This document shows, in pieces, positions 43,086-50,711 of a DNA stretch of 64,000 nt. A model generated the notes under the pieces. The model was not told the origin of the DNA. It searched no databases and saw only the letters and a program-made list of their open reading frames with translations. This DNA is from an uncultured Paludibaculum sp. (GTDB lineage Bacteria > Acidobacteriota > Terriglobia > Bryobacterales > Bryobacteraceae), in the NCBI RefSeq assembly GCF_963665245.1, contig NZ_OY762267.1, positions 1,488,001 through 1,552,000 of the forward strand. The letters are read 5' to 3'. Every line of letters starts with the position of its first letter. The stretch's first letter is position 1. The translations under genes and the position numbers were made by a program.

Positions 43086-43138
43086 ATTCTAGCAGCAGAA
43101 TTTCCCGGGGCACACAGATGTTTTGATGCCGTTTTGAT
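43086..43138 (-). promoter_or_regulatory. candidate promoter and direct-repeat site for the SIR2-STAND pair
   Basis: TAGAAT (43091-43086) is a good -10 hexamer. GTTTTGAT occurs twice with an 11-bp period (43120-43127 and 43131-43138), about 30 bp upstream of the -10 and so on one face of the helix. Such paired sites often bind a dimeric activator or repressor. No clear -35 was seen. Confidence 0.35.
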
Positions 43139-43207
43139 GATGTCTTCAACGGATGCTCGGAAGGGGTGGATGCCCGGCCGTGTTCGTGGAAGGGCGGCCC
43201 GAACCCT

Positions 43208-43246
43208 GCTCCCGCCACGACGCTGGGTGCGCGCCGTGGCGGGAGC
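43208..43246 (-). terminator. hairpin downstream of the glycine-zipper OmpA gene
   Basis: A perfect 12-bp stem, GCTCCCGCCACG (43208-43219) with CGTGGCGGGAGC (43235-43246), encloses a 15-base loop, 9 bp beyond the stop of the OmpA gene. There is no U-run, so it is a terminator-like or RNA-stabilising structure. Confidence 0.5.
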
Positions 43247-43255
43247 GGCGACTCG

Positions 43256-44947
43256 CTACTGCCGGACGAACTCGACGCGGCGGTTCTGTGACCGGCCCTG
43301 TGGAGTGTCGTTGGTCTCGAGTGGTTTCGTCGCGCCCAAGCCGGCGGTGGTGAGACGCGCGGAGTCGACGCCAAACTGGGCGGAGAGCACGCTCTTCACC
43401 GCTTCGGCACGACGCCGGGAGAGATCGAGATTGTGGTCCGCGTTGCCTACCGAATCAGTGTGGCCCTCAATGCGCAGCTTCAGATTTGGGTTCGTCTCGA
43501 GCCCCTTGGCAATGGTCTGGATGACTGCGGCGGATTCGGGCTTCAGCCGGTCACTGTCGGTATCAAAGAGGATCCCGTGGGTGACATAGCGGCCGGAGGC
43601 GGTGATCATCTGGCTGAAGTCAGGCGCCGATTCAGCGAAGCGGACCATTCGGTAGCCGACCGATTGCCCAGGGAAGGTCGAGCTGTTCGCAAATTCGACT
43701 TTGGTGATCTCCGGGAGATCGACCTGATTGAAATCGAGCTGCTTCTCGCCGTTCACAAAGATTCGCATTCGCCCGTTCTGAACCCAAAGGGCGAAACGTA
43801 CGACGTCGGCCCAACTGATGGGTAGACGCTTCCGGCCCAGTTCCTGGTACGGCGCCCGAAGGGATGCCACCAGGTCCACCTGGCCTGGCCCCGCGTAAGT
43901 GACCAGGTGGAAGACTTCCTTGGTACTGGAAGAGAGGAGCAGGGAGACGATGGCCCGCTTCACCCCATCAAACTTTAAATCGGCTTCGTACGTGAAATTC
44001 TTCGGAAGTGCCTTGAGGTTTGGAAAGAGGGAGCCGGCGCTGGTCACCAGCAGTTGCCGAACGGCGCCGGCGGCCTGCAGGTCGGGTGCGGCTCCGCGGA
44101 CCTTGAAGTGGGGCGGCGCGTCGCCTGGGCTCATATCCGTGAAGTCGTCGTAGAAGAGCGTCTTCTCGCCGGGCACGAAGGCGGGGGTGAGCGACTTAAA
44201 CTCAGGCTGGGGCGTCAAGCCGGAGGCGGTCGACTGCGGCGGGCCAGACGGCGGGGCCGGCGAAGGCGCCGGAGCGGCCACGCTCGCGGTGACAACGGGC
44301 TGCGCCGCTACGGGTGCGGCGGCAGTCTGGGACGGAGCACTGGCGGGGCCGGGTTGGGAGGCAGTGAGCGTCGAAAGAGGCGCACCGCCGCGGGCGTTGG
44401 CTTCGATGAGCAAGCGGCTACCCGGGGCGAAGCGAATGTTCGGGGCGTCGGCCGCGATCTGCACCATTGCGATAGAGGCTCCGGCCCCGATGGCGGAGCC
44501 AATGGCCGCGCCTTTGCCACCTCCGGCAATACCACCAATCACGGCACCGATGCCAGTTCCACCAGCGACCTTGGCAACGTTGCCTGTGCCCCGGCGTACG
44601 ATGCGACCCTCCTCGTCCACGTCCTGCTTGCCTTGGGAATTGATCGCCGACTTGAATTGGGAGTTGATGGCAATGGTGGATCCGCCATGCCGGAGAGTGT
44701 CGAAGGTGAAAGAGAATACCGACTTCCCGCCCAACTTCGCACCGGAGCGTGATTCGGTGACCTTCCCATCCAACATGTCGCCTTGCAGCTGCGGCGGCGA
44801 GATAACACGACCGGAGATCAGATCGCCCTTCCGGCTGGTGTCCGTGCCGATCTGATTCATGAGCTCTATCTGAATGTCTATGGATTGGGCGTGGATGAAG
44901 CCCGTAAGCAGCAACATCGATGCCAGCCATGTGAATGGCAGTTTCAT
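43256..44947 (-). CDS. exported OmpA-family protein with glycine zipper
   Basis: The 563-residue protein has a signal peptide (residues 1-20, LLTGFIHAQS). Then come a beta domain (about 25-120), a glycine zipper (GGTGIGAVIGGIAGGGKGAAIG, about 130-152) that may insert in or thread the outer membrane, a Pro/Ala/Ser linker (200-250), a lectin-like beta-sandwich (about 265-440) and a C-terminal OmpA domain with GILFDTDSDRLKP, IEGHTDSVG and QGRSQNRRVEF. GGAGGAGG lies before the ATG. It is divergent from the gene at 45213. Its likely role is to link the envelope to peptidoglycan. It is a different build from the OmpA protein at 5069-6697. Confidence 0.87.
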   Translation of the reverse strand: MKLPFTWLASMLLLTGFIHAQSIDIQIELMNQIGTDTSRKGDLISGRVISPPQLQGDMLDGKVTESRSGAKLGGKSVFSFTFDTLRHGGSTIAINSQFKSAINSQGKQDVDEEGRIVRRGTGNVAKVAGGTGIGAVIGGIAGGGKGAAIGSAIGAGASIAMVQIAADAPNIRFAPGSRLLIEANARGGAPLSTLTASQPGPASAPSQTAAAPVAAQPVVTASVAAPAPSPAPPSGPPQSTASGLTPQPEFKSLTPAFVPGEKTLFYDDFTDMSPGDAPPHFKVRGAAPDLQAAGAVRQLLVTSAGSLFPNLKALPKNFTYEADLKFDGVKRAIVSLLLSSSTKEVFHLVTYAGPGQVDLVASLRAPYQELGRKRLPISWADVVRFALWVQNGRMRIFVNGEKQLDFNQVDLPEITKVEFANSSTFPGQSVGYRMVRFAESAPDFSQMITASGRYVTHGILFDTDSDRLKPESAAVIQTIAKGLETNPNLKLRIEGHTDSVGNADHNLDLSRRRAEAVKSVLSAQFGVDSARLTTAGLGATKPLETNDTPQGRSQNRRVEFVRQ

Positions 44948-45212
44948 CGCTATCCTCCTCCGAAGATGCGGCCCGTGTGGGCGCTACAGAGAGCTATATC
45001 ACAAATCACCTATACAGACCTCCTTCTCTCTTAACTTTTAATACTCCAGAGTGTCTGGGACGCCAGGCCAATTAAGCTGAGTAATCAGAGGCGCGACACC
45101 AGTTGCCTCCTGGCTGGGCGGAGCGGCCGGGAACCAGGTCGACAGGAATGACGTCTCAACCACTGTGCGTAAACGAGGACTCGTCTCGTCGACCCCCGCT
45201 GAGAAGTGGAGG

Positions 45213-47468
45213 ATGGTCTTGAGACTGGCCGTCGCATTGCTCGTGACGGTCCTCGGGGAGCCCAGTTGGGCCGTTCAAGACAATGGGTGTTCGGCGGCAT
45301 CGTCCGTCTCCGACGTCCATTTCACTCTTGCGGTGAAGGACGGCCGGACCGTGTTCCACGCCGGGGAGATTGTTCCACTGGAGCTGTCATTCACCGCGAC
45401 GGCAAAGCATCGCTATTGGGCCGACGTACACAACTATGACCGCAGCGGACGCCTGGGGATTGAGTCCTTTTGCGTGGAGCCGGAAGCAGCCGATCCGCTC
45501 GCGTCGTACTTCACCGCCGCAAGCTCTCTGGGCGGCGGGCTTGGCGGCACTCGGGAACTGGACGCCACTCCGTTCGCCGCTGAAGCGGAGTTGAACGAGT
45601 GGCGCCGGCTGAGCCCGGGACATTACCGGGTGTACGCGATCAGCCAGCGCATCTGGCGGCCGTCTGATCCTCGCGAGCGGACACCGTACGGCCGGGTCTC
45701 GGAGGTGCTCCGCTCCAACACGGTGGAACTGGACGTAATGCCGCCTGACGCCGAATGGCAGGCCGAGCAACTCCGAAGCGCGACACAGGTGTTGGCGGGC
45801 AATCCATCGCCCGAGGAGGCTCATCGTGCCGCACGCCGGCTTCGGTTCCTGGACACCCCGGATTCAGCTGGGCAACTCGCTCGCCTGTTCTGGGGACTGA
45901 ATCAGCAGCAATCGGTTGGTTGGGACCTCATGTTTGGACTCTACGGATCACCGTTCCAAAAGGTCGCCATTGACTCCATGAACGATGAGCTTGCGGTTCC
46001 CGAGCACCCGATCACGGGCGAGTTCCTGGGTACACTCGTTAACCTCCAAATCGTGGCAGATTCCACCTGGAATCCTCCAGCTTCCGGACCGACGGATTCA
46101 GAGGCGGCCCGGGCCTTCTGGGAGAGGCGGCGCGCCCACACGCGGGCGTTGGCCGATCTCGCGGTGCGGAAGGTGACGGAGGCCCTGCCTCGCAAGGTTG
46201 GCGTTGCCCGCGCACTCACACTCCATGGGTTACTTGTGACGGGCGACCGGGATCAGACAAGTGCGGGAAAGATCCGCCCGGCTCTGATCGCCACGTGGAG
46301 AGACTTGCCACGGGAGACCCAGTCGGAGCTGATCCGGCACCGCTGGCCGCTCATTGCTGGGCCGGAAATGCTTCCAATCCTGCGGCTCCTGGTTGCGGAA
46401 GCACCGCCGCCGGCGCGGACCGATCGCGGCATGACGCGCGATGCCGCGCTGAAACACATCCATGAACTCGATCCCGAGGCGGGTCGCGCCTTGATACTGC
46501 GGGATGCGGTGAATCCGAGCGCGCAGCCGGATCTCGAAGTGATCCGTCTCCTTCCCAAAGAAGACATCACGGTAGTACTCCGGTCTGCCGTGGAACGGAT
46601 CGGACAGGACAAGGCCCGAGACCTGGATTACGAACTGCTCGACCGATTCGCGGACTCGAGTGTTCTGGGTGTCGCGCAAGCCGCATTCGAGAGGCATCTG
46701 GGTAAGTGGGCCTGCTCACCACAAACTGCGATGCTGCGTTACCTGCTGCGGGCAGATCCGGCGTACGGCGCCAGGCAAGTTAGCGCGTCACTGGGCGCCA
46801 GAAAGGAAACCCACTGCTATGGCAGCCTGCTGCAAAGCCTGGGAGAGGAACTCCCGAGTGCCCAGGACAGCGCGATCGAGGCGCTCGATGATTCAGATCC
46901 CGAAGTGGTTCAAGACGCTGTGGCGGCCCTTGGGCTTTGGGGGTCCGCCAATGCCGAAGAGGCGCTGTGGGCGCGGTTAAGGCGCTTCCAACAGGAGTGG
47001 GCCGGGCGCGAAGACGAACTCCGCTCGACGCCCGACTATCGAGGCTCGGGGGCACGCGCCGTCGCCCTCGAGCAGGCCCTGGTACGGGCCATCGCAACTG
47101 GTCGGAGTTGGATCTGCCCGCCCGAAAAGCTCGCTCGAATCACGAAGCTCGTGCTCACCAGGCAGCAGGCCCAGCAGATCGAGGCCTGGATCGAAGGTTG
47201 GCACCAGGGATCCGCACTGATCACTTCCAACTGGGCCCCTGAGGGCAGCACTGGATTTTCAGTCCTTCAGTACGTCTCATTGACCGAGCAACAGTTGCGC
47301 GCAAAACTGGCCCAATTTCCGCGAGGAACACGGCTCCGCTGGCAGTTCTGGCAGCCTGGACAGATCTTCCCTCCTGTGAGTATGGAACGGCAGGAGGCTC
47401 TGTATGAGAGCATGCGGGGATACGCCGCGAAGAACGGTATCCTGCTGGACCGGGCTAATCACCCGTAG
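45213..47468 (+). CDS. large exported protein with HEAT-like repeats, paralogue of the 30218 gene
   Basis: With the ATG at 45213 the protein has 751 residues; a TTG two codons later has better spacing to the GGAGG before it and may be the true start. A signal peptide ends near residue 21 (LGEPSWAVQ). The beta domain at 30-190 ends in RSNTVELDVMPPDAEW. Helical repeats follow (HRAARRLRFLDTPDSAGQLARLF, DSAIEALDDSDPEVVQDAV), then a C-terminal LRAKLAQFPRGTRLRWQFW element. Each element matches one in the 685-residue product of 30218-32275 in order. Function unknown; probably periplasmic. Confidence 0.8.
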   Translation: MVLRLAVALLVTVLGEPSWAVQDNGCSAASSVSDVHFTLAVKDGRTVFHAGEIVPLELSFTATAKHRYWADVHNYDRSGRLGIESFCVEPEAADPLASYFTAASSLGGGLGGTRELDATPFAAEAELNEWRRLSPGHYRVYAISQRIWRPSDPRERTPYGRVSEVLRSNTVELDVMPPDAEWQAEQLRSATQVLAGNPSPEEAHRAARRLRFLDTPDSAGQLARLFWGLNQQQSVGWDLMFGLYGSPFQKVAIDSMNDELAVPEHPITGEFLGTLVNLQIVADSTWNPPASGPTDSEAARAFWERRRAHTRALADLAVRKVTEALPRKVGVARALTLHGLLVTGDRDQTSAGKIRPALIATWRDLPRETQSELIRHRWPLIAGPEMLPILRLLVAEAPPPARTDRGMTRDAALKHIHELDPEAGRALILRDAVNPSAQPDLEVIRLLPKEDITVVLRSAVERIGQDKARDLDYELLDRFADSSVLGVAQAAFERHLGKWACSPQTAMLRYLLRADPAYGARQVSASLGARKETHCYGSLLQSLGEELPSAQDSAIEALDDSDPEVVQDAVAALGLWGSANAEEALWARLRRFQQEWAGREDELRSTPDYRGSGARAVALEQALVRAIATGRSWICPPEKLARITKLVLTRQQAQQIEAWIEGWHQGSALITSNWAPEGSTGFSVLQYVSLTEQQLRAKLAQFPRGTRLRWQFWQPGQIFPPVSMERQEALYESMRGYAAKNGILLDRANHP

Positions 47469-48062
47469 GCCACCGGAGAGTCCGGCCGGCGAAGGCCAGT
47501 CCTGACCAGGCCCGCTCGGAGGCGACGGACGAGCAGATCGATCTAGGCACTAACATCCCTCGTCGAGCACCACAACTGGCGCCTTGGCACGCTACTCGGT
47601 CACTGTCGACCAGTCTACGGTGAGCCAGCCTTGCAGCCGCATGCCCGGTTCTTTCCGCAACTTCAACGCCCAAGGTGCGTCGATCGCTGAGCCTGCGGTG
47701 CCCTGCCTCCCGTTTGGATGTCATCCGGACGGAATGCTGGAGTGATTTCTGACAATGCGGTGTGAAGCGAACTGCTCACGCGCCGGATGCAACACCTTGG
47801 CAGAGAGTGCAGCGGCGGGCATGCCTGAGAAGCATGGGTCAAAGAAAATCCTGTGCCCTAGCCTCGCAAACGGGCGTTCGACGAAGTCAACCGCCGCAAT
47901 CAGGCTGCCGGCATTGAATCTTGTCGTGCGGGGTGGCCGGATTCCTGGGCGGGTTGCTGGACATTAGGTGCTACCCGCGGATCCTGCCGCCGGGAACGCA
48001 TCGAACGGGGCATCTCCATAGGCCAACTGAAACTACTGCGTATGCTTCATTCATTATATACC
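47469..48062. other. intergenic region, no gene recognised
   Basis: About 600 bp between the exported-protein gene and the ArsR gene. One minus-strand frame (around 47455-47724) and one plus-strand frame (47755-47967) are open, but they have no ribosome-binding sites and no family resemblance. No transposase text was recognised. Confidence 0.4.
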
Positions 48063-48091
48063 TTGACACGCATATACGCGGAGATGTATAT
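48063..48091 (+). promoter_or_regulatory. ArsR promoter and overlapping inverted repeat
   Basis: TTGACA (48063-48068) is a perfect -35. With a 17-bp spacer the -10 would be GTATAT (48086-48091). ATATAC (48072-48077) and GTATAT (48086-48091) form a perfect 6-bp inverted repeat, a likely ArsR operator that overlaps the -10. If this reading is right, transcription starts near 48098, downstream of the ATG at 48084. Confidence 0.5.
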
Positions 48092-48449
48092 CAAGAGGGT
48101 GGAATCTGTTTTTGAGATCATTGCGGAGCCGAACCGCCGCGCGATACTGAGCCTCCTGGTTTCGTCACAACAGTCGGTTGGCGAGATTGAGCGTCATCTT
48201 CGTATGCCGCAGCCGACCGTGTCGAAGCATCTCCGAGTGCTGCGAGATGCCGGGTTCGTGGAATCCACCGTGGACGCACAGCGCCGCCTTTACCGGTTGA
48301 AACCGGAACCACTGCAGGAGGTGGATGCCTGGTTGGCTCCGTTCCGCCGCTTCTGGTCCGCCCACCTGGATGCTCTCGAACGCCACCTCGACCGCATGGA
48401 TCAAGCAACACCAGCACCAGCGGAAAAAAAGACAAGGAGAAGAAGATGA
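48084..48449 (+). CDS. ArsR-family transcriptional regulator
   Basis: The 121-residue product (from ATG 48084) has the ArsR winged helix: EIIAEPNRRAILSLL, QSVGEIERHLRMPQPTVSKHLRVLRDAGFV, then QRRLYRL. There is no metal-binding cysteine pair, so this is the non-metal subgroup common before SRPBCC genes. An in-frame GTG at 48099 (start of VESVFEII) is a rival start, because the predicted promoter would place the transcript start there and make the message leaderless. It overlaps the next gene by 4 bp (ATGA), so the pair is coupled. Confidence 0.9.
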   Translation: MYIKRVESVFEIIAEPNRRAILSLLVSSQQSVGEIERHLRMPQPTVSKHLRVLRDAGFVESTVDAQRRLYRLKPEPLQEVDAWLAPFRRFWSAHLDALERHLDRMDQATPAPAEKKTRRRR

Positions 48450-49015
48450 ACGATCGCGAGCAGTACACACCAGGTCCGGCCAACGGGGCACGGGTACAAA
48501 AGGACGGAGAGAAGTGGACACTCGTCCTCGTTAGGGAACTTCGGCACTCCCCGGAGAAAGTCTGGAAGGCGCTGACCGAGCCGGAGCACCTGCGCGAGTG
48601 GGCGCCCTTTGACGCCGATAGAAGCCTGGGCACGGCTGGAACCACGGTGCAGCTCACCACGGTGGGAGCGCCCACGACAATGGTCTCCGAGACAAAAGTG
48701 ACGCGCGCCGACGCTCCCAAGGTGCTTGAGTACAGCTGGGGAGGCCAGGACATCCGGTGGGAACTCGAAGCCTCTGGTGGAGGCACGCGCCTCACGCTCT
48801 GGCACAACATCGATCGCCGCTTCATCTCGTGGGGCGCCGCGGGCTGGCACCTCTGCTTCGACGTGCTTGACCGGTTCCTTACGGGTGAGCCGATTGGACG
48901 CATCGTCGGCCCGGAGGCCATGAAGTTCGACGGCTGGCAGCGATTGACCACCGAGTACGCAAAGCAGTTTGGCGTGGAACCCCCCGGTTGGTCGCCCATG
49001 GCCGCGAAGCCCTGA
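48446..49015 (+). CDS. SRPBCC/AHSA1-type START-like protein
   Basis: The 189-residue cytosolic protein has the AHSA1-type fold: LVLVRELRHSPEKVWKALTEPEHLREW at the start of the barrel, APKVLEYSWGGQDIRWELEA and TRLTLWHNI on the sheet, and a closing helix DGWQRLTTEYAKQFGV. Proteins of this family bind hydrophobic ligands in a helix-grip fold. Pairing with a short ArsR is a widespread operon in bacteria and suggests that the regulator controls it. ATGA overlap with arsR. The ligand is unknown. Confidence 0.88.
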   Translation: MNDREQYTPGPANGARVQKDGEKWTLVLVRELRHSPEKVWKALTEPEHLREWAPFDADRSLGTAGTTVQLTTVGAPTTMVSETKVTRADAPKVLEYSWGGQDIRWELEASGGGTRLTLWHNIDRRFISWGAAGWHLCFDVLDRFLTGEPIGRIVGPEAMKFDGWQRLTTEYAKQFGVEPPGWSPMAAKP

Positions 49016-49035
49016 AGCAGGAGAGGAGAACCCCC

Positions 49036-49485
49036 ATGGAATCAGCCCTGCGGAACCCGGCCCTGGTGGCCGCGCGGATCAACCCCAAGGCCGCGGCCAT
49101 CGTCTACTGGATCGTCACCGCCCTCTTCTGCCTGCAGATGAGCTTCACCGCTTATGCGCAACTCTCCCTGCCGCAGGTGGCGGAGGCGTTTACCCGGCTC
49201 GGCTTCCCGGCCTACTTCCGGGTGGAACTCTCCTGCGCCAAGCTCCTCGGCGTAGTGCTGTTGCTTGCGCCTGTGCCCCAGCGACTCAAGGAGTGGGCCT
49301 ACGCTGGCTTCGCCATCAACCTCGCCTCGGCGCTCATCGCTCACCTCTCGGTGGGCGATGGCCCGGAGGCGTGGGGCTGGGCGGCGGCCACGGGTGCGCT
49401 GTGGGGGCTCTCGTATTTCTGCTGGCGCCGCCGACAGGCCACGCCGGCCAGCGCCTCACCGCGCGCCTGCGACGGCCTAGGTTGA
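49036..49485 (+). CDS. DoxX-like membrane protein
   Basis: The 149-residue protein starts at ATG 49036, preceded by AGGAGAGGAG; an upstream extension overlapping the SRPBCC gene is less likely. Four predicted membrane segments cover most of the length: AAIVYWIVTALFCLQMSF, LSCAKLLGVVLLLAP, YAGFAINLASALIAHL and AAATGALWGLSYFCW. This fits the DoxX-like family. It lies 20 bp after the SRPBCC gene and completes an ArsR-SRPBCC-DoxX unit, a grouping often seen in soil bacteria. Confidence 0.85.
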   Translation: MESALRNPALVAARINPKAAAIVYWIVTALFCLQMSFTAYAQLSLPQVAEAFTRLGFPAYFRVELSCAKLLGVVLLLAPVPQRLKEWAYAGFAINLASALIAHLSVGDGPEAWGWAAATGALWGLSYFCWRRRQATPASASPRACDGLG

Positions 49486-49515
49486 CGCTGAGCGCAGCTA
49501 AAATAAGTGCGAGAA

Positions 49516-49956
49516 ATGGAACTGGAAATGAAGAAATCCGAACCGGTGGAATCTGCCTCTGCGCTGATCGACGGGCGAATCAGGGAACTTGGGGACTGGC
49601 GCGGGCAGATGCTCGCAAAAATGCGCGCGCTCATACACGAGGCGGACCCCGAGATCGTCGAAGAGTGGAAGTGGATGGGGACGCCCATCTGGTCCCACGC
49701 GGGCATCATCTGCACGGGGGAGACGTACAAGAGCGTCGTCAAGATGACATTTGCCAAGGGAGCTGCGTTGAAGGACCCTTCCGGTCTGTTCAACTCCAGC
49801 CTCGACGGGAATGTCCGGCGCGCCATTGACATCCATGAAGGCGAGAACATCGATGAAGCGGCCTTGAAGGACCTCATCCGTACCGCAGTGGCTCTCAATC
49901 TCATGGGCAAGAGCAAGCCGAAGTCCCGGCGGGCGAGCAGCAAGCGGGCCGGCTAA
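49516..49956 (+). CDS. DUF1801-domain protein
   Basis: The 146-residue protein (ATG 49516; ATG 49528 is an alternative) has the DUF1801 pattern: SALIDGRIRELGDWRGQML, ALIHEADPEIVEEWKWMGTPIWSHAGII and a closing sheet KMTFAKGAAL. DUF1801 proteins are small, probably iron- or ligand-binding domains of unknown biochemistry. It is 30 bp downstream of the DoxX-like gene and likely in the same operon. The C-terminus is basic and low complexity. Confidence 0.85.
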   Translation: MELEMKKSEPVESASALIDGRIRELGDWRGQMLAKMRALIHEADPEIVEEWKWMGTPIWSHAGIICTGETYKSVVKMTFAKGAALKDPSGLFNSSLDGNVRRAIDIHEGENIDEAALKDLIRTAVALNLMGKSKPKSRRASSKRAG

Positions 49957-49975
49957 CTTCACCGCGGGTCCCGGC

Positions 49976-50060
49976 CCTATCTCCGTCACCAAGGAAGAGC
50001 TTCGACTATACGCCAGGCAGTTCGGCGTCGAGGCTCCGAACTGTCCGCCGAAGTGCCAGC
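49976..50060 (+). pseudogene. short remnant similar to the SRPBCC C-terminus
   Basis: A short plus-strand frame reads KEELRLYARQFGVEAPN, closely like the end of the SRPBCC protein at 48446-49015 (RLTTEYAKQFGVEPPGW). Nothing upstream in this frame restores the rest of the domain. It is probably what remains of a second copy. Low confidence, because the match covers only about 17 residues. Confidence 0.35.
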
Positions 50061-50629
50061 TCCCGGCACCGATGACGGCGCGGATCGTCGGAACGGTCAC
50101 GTCGTCGATCACATCCTCCTTCTGAGTACGCCTCAACGAATCCAGGCGGAGCAACTTCTGCCAGGTGTACCTCGACACGCTCTTCTAGTTGGATGCGTTA
50201 GACGACGGCGGCAACACCAGTTGAGTCCAGGGCCGTCGCCACACTGGATCTGGCGTGGCACTCCGAGGGTTCCGCGGATTTCGCGACCTAGACTCAGATG
50301 TGCCCCAGCTAATGGGCACCTGACCGGAGCGGATCCTGAGGTAGGGTTACGAGTCTGGCTTCACACGGCCCCTGCGCATGGAATCCTCACGCATTTCGAT
50401 GCGGTGGGCATGACGCTGCGCCCATGCTGAACGCATCTTCAGTTCGCCTCAGGCGGAGGGAAAGCGTGTCACTGGGCCGTTTTCAAAATTGCAGCAAGTC
50501 GGGAATGAGCGACTTCCGCCGATGTGGTGTAGAAGACGAGCAACAGGAGGAATGGGCCGTCGTGCTTGACGGGCAATCCCCATGGGTCGGGGCCGTCAAC
50601 CTCGATTGGCGGGCGCCAATGGAAGCAAG
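50061..50629. other. intergenic region, no gene recognised
   Basis: About 570 bp without a supported gene. Short frames (such as 50424-50675 on plus) have no ribosome-binding site or homology that I recognise. The right end runs into the terminator of the TonB receptor gene. Confidence 0.4.
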
Positions 50630-50667
50630 AAGGCCGGCCTCCCTCTCCGTGGAGGGTGGCCGGCCTT
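50630..50667 (-). terminator. strong hairpin after the TonB-dependent receptor gene
   Basis: AAGGCCGGCC (50630-50639) pairs with GGCCGGCCTT (50658-50667), and an inner CCCTC/GAGGG stem continues the hairpin. It is 45 bp beyond the stop of the receptor. The RNA after it has a weak U-rich stretch (CTTCTTGCTT), so termination is likely but not ideal. Confidence 0.65.
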
Positions 50668-50711
50668 GGTCTTGATGGAGCGGCTTGGCTGTTGTGCAGG
50701 GTCGCTCAAGA

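Noticed and set aside
48118..48999. 293-residue minus-strand reading frame
   Set aside because: Antisense to the ArsR and SRPBCC genes; low-complexity Ser/Pro/Arg text.
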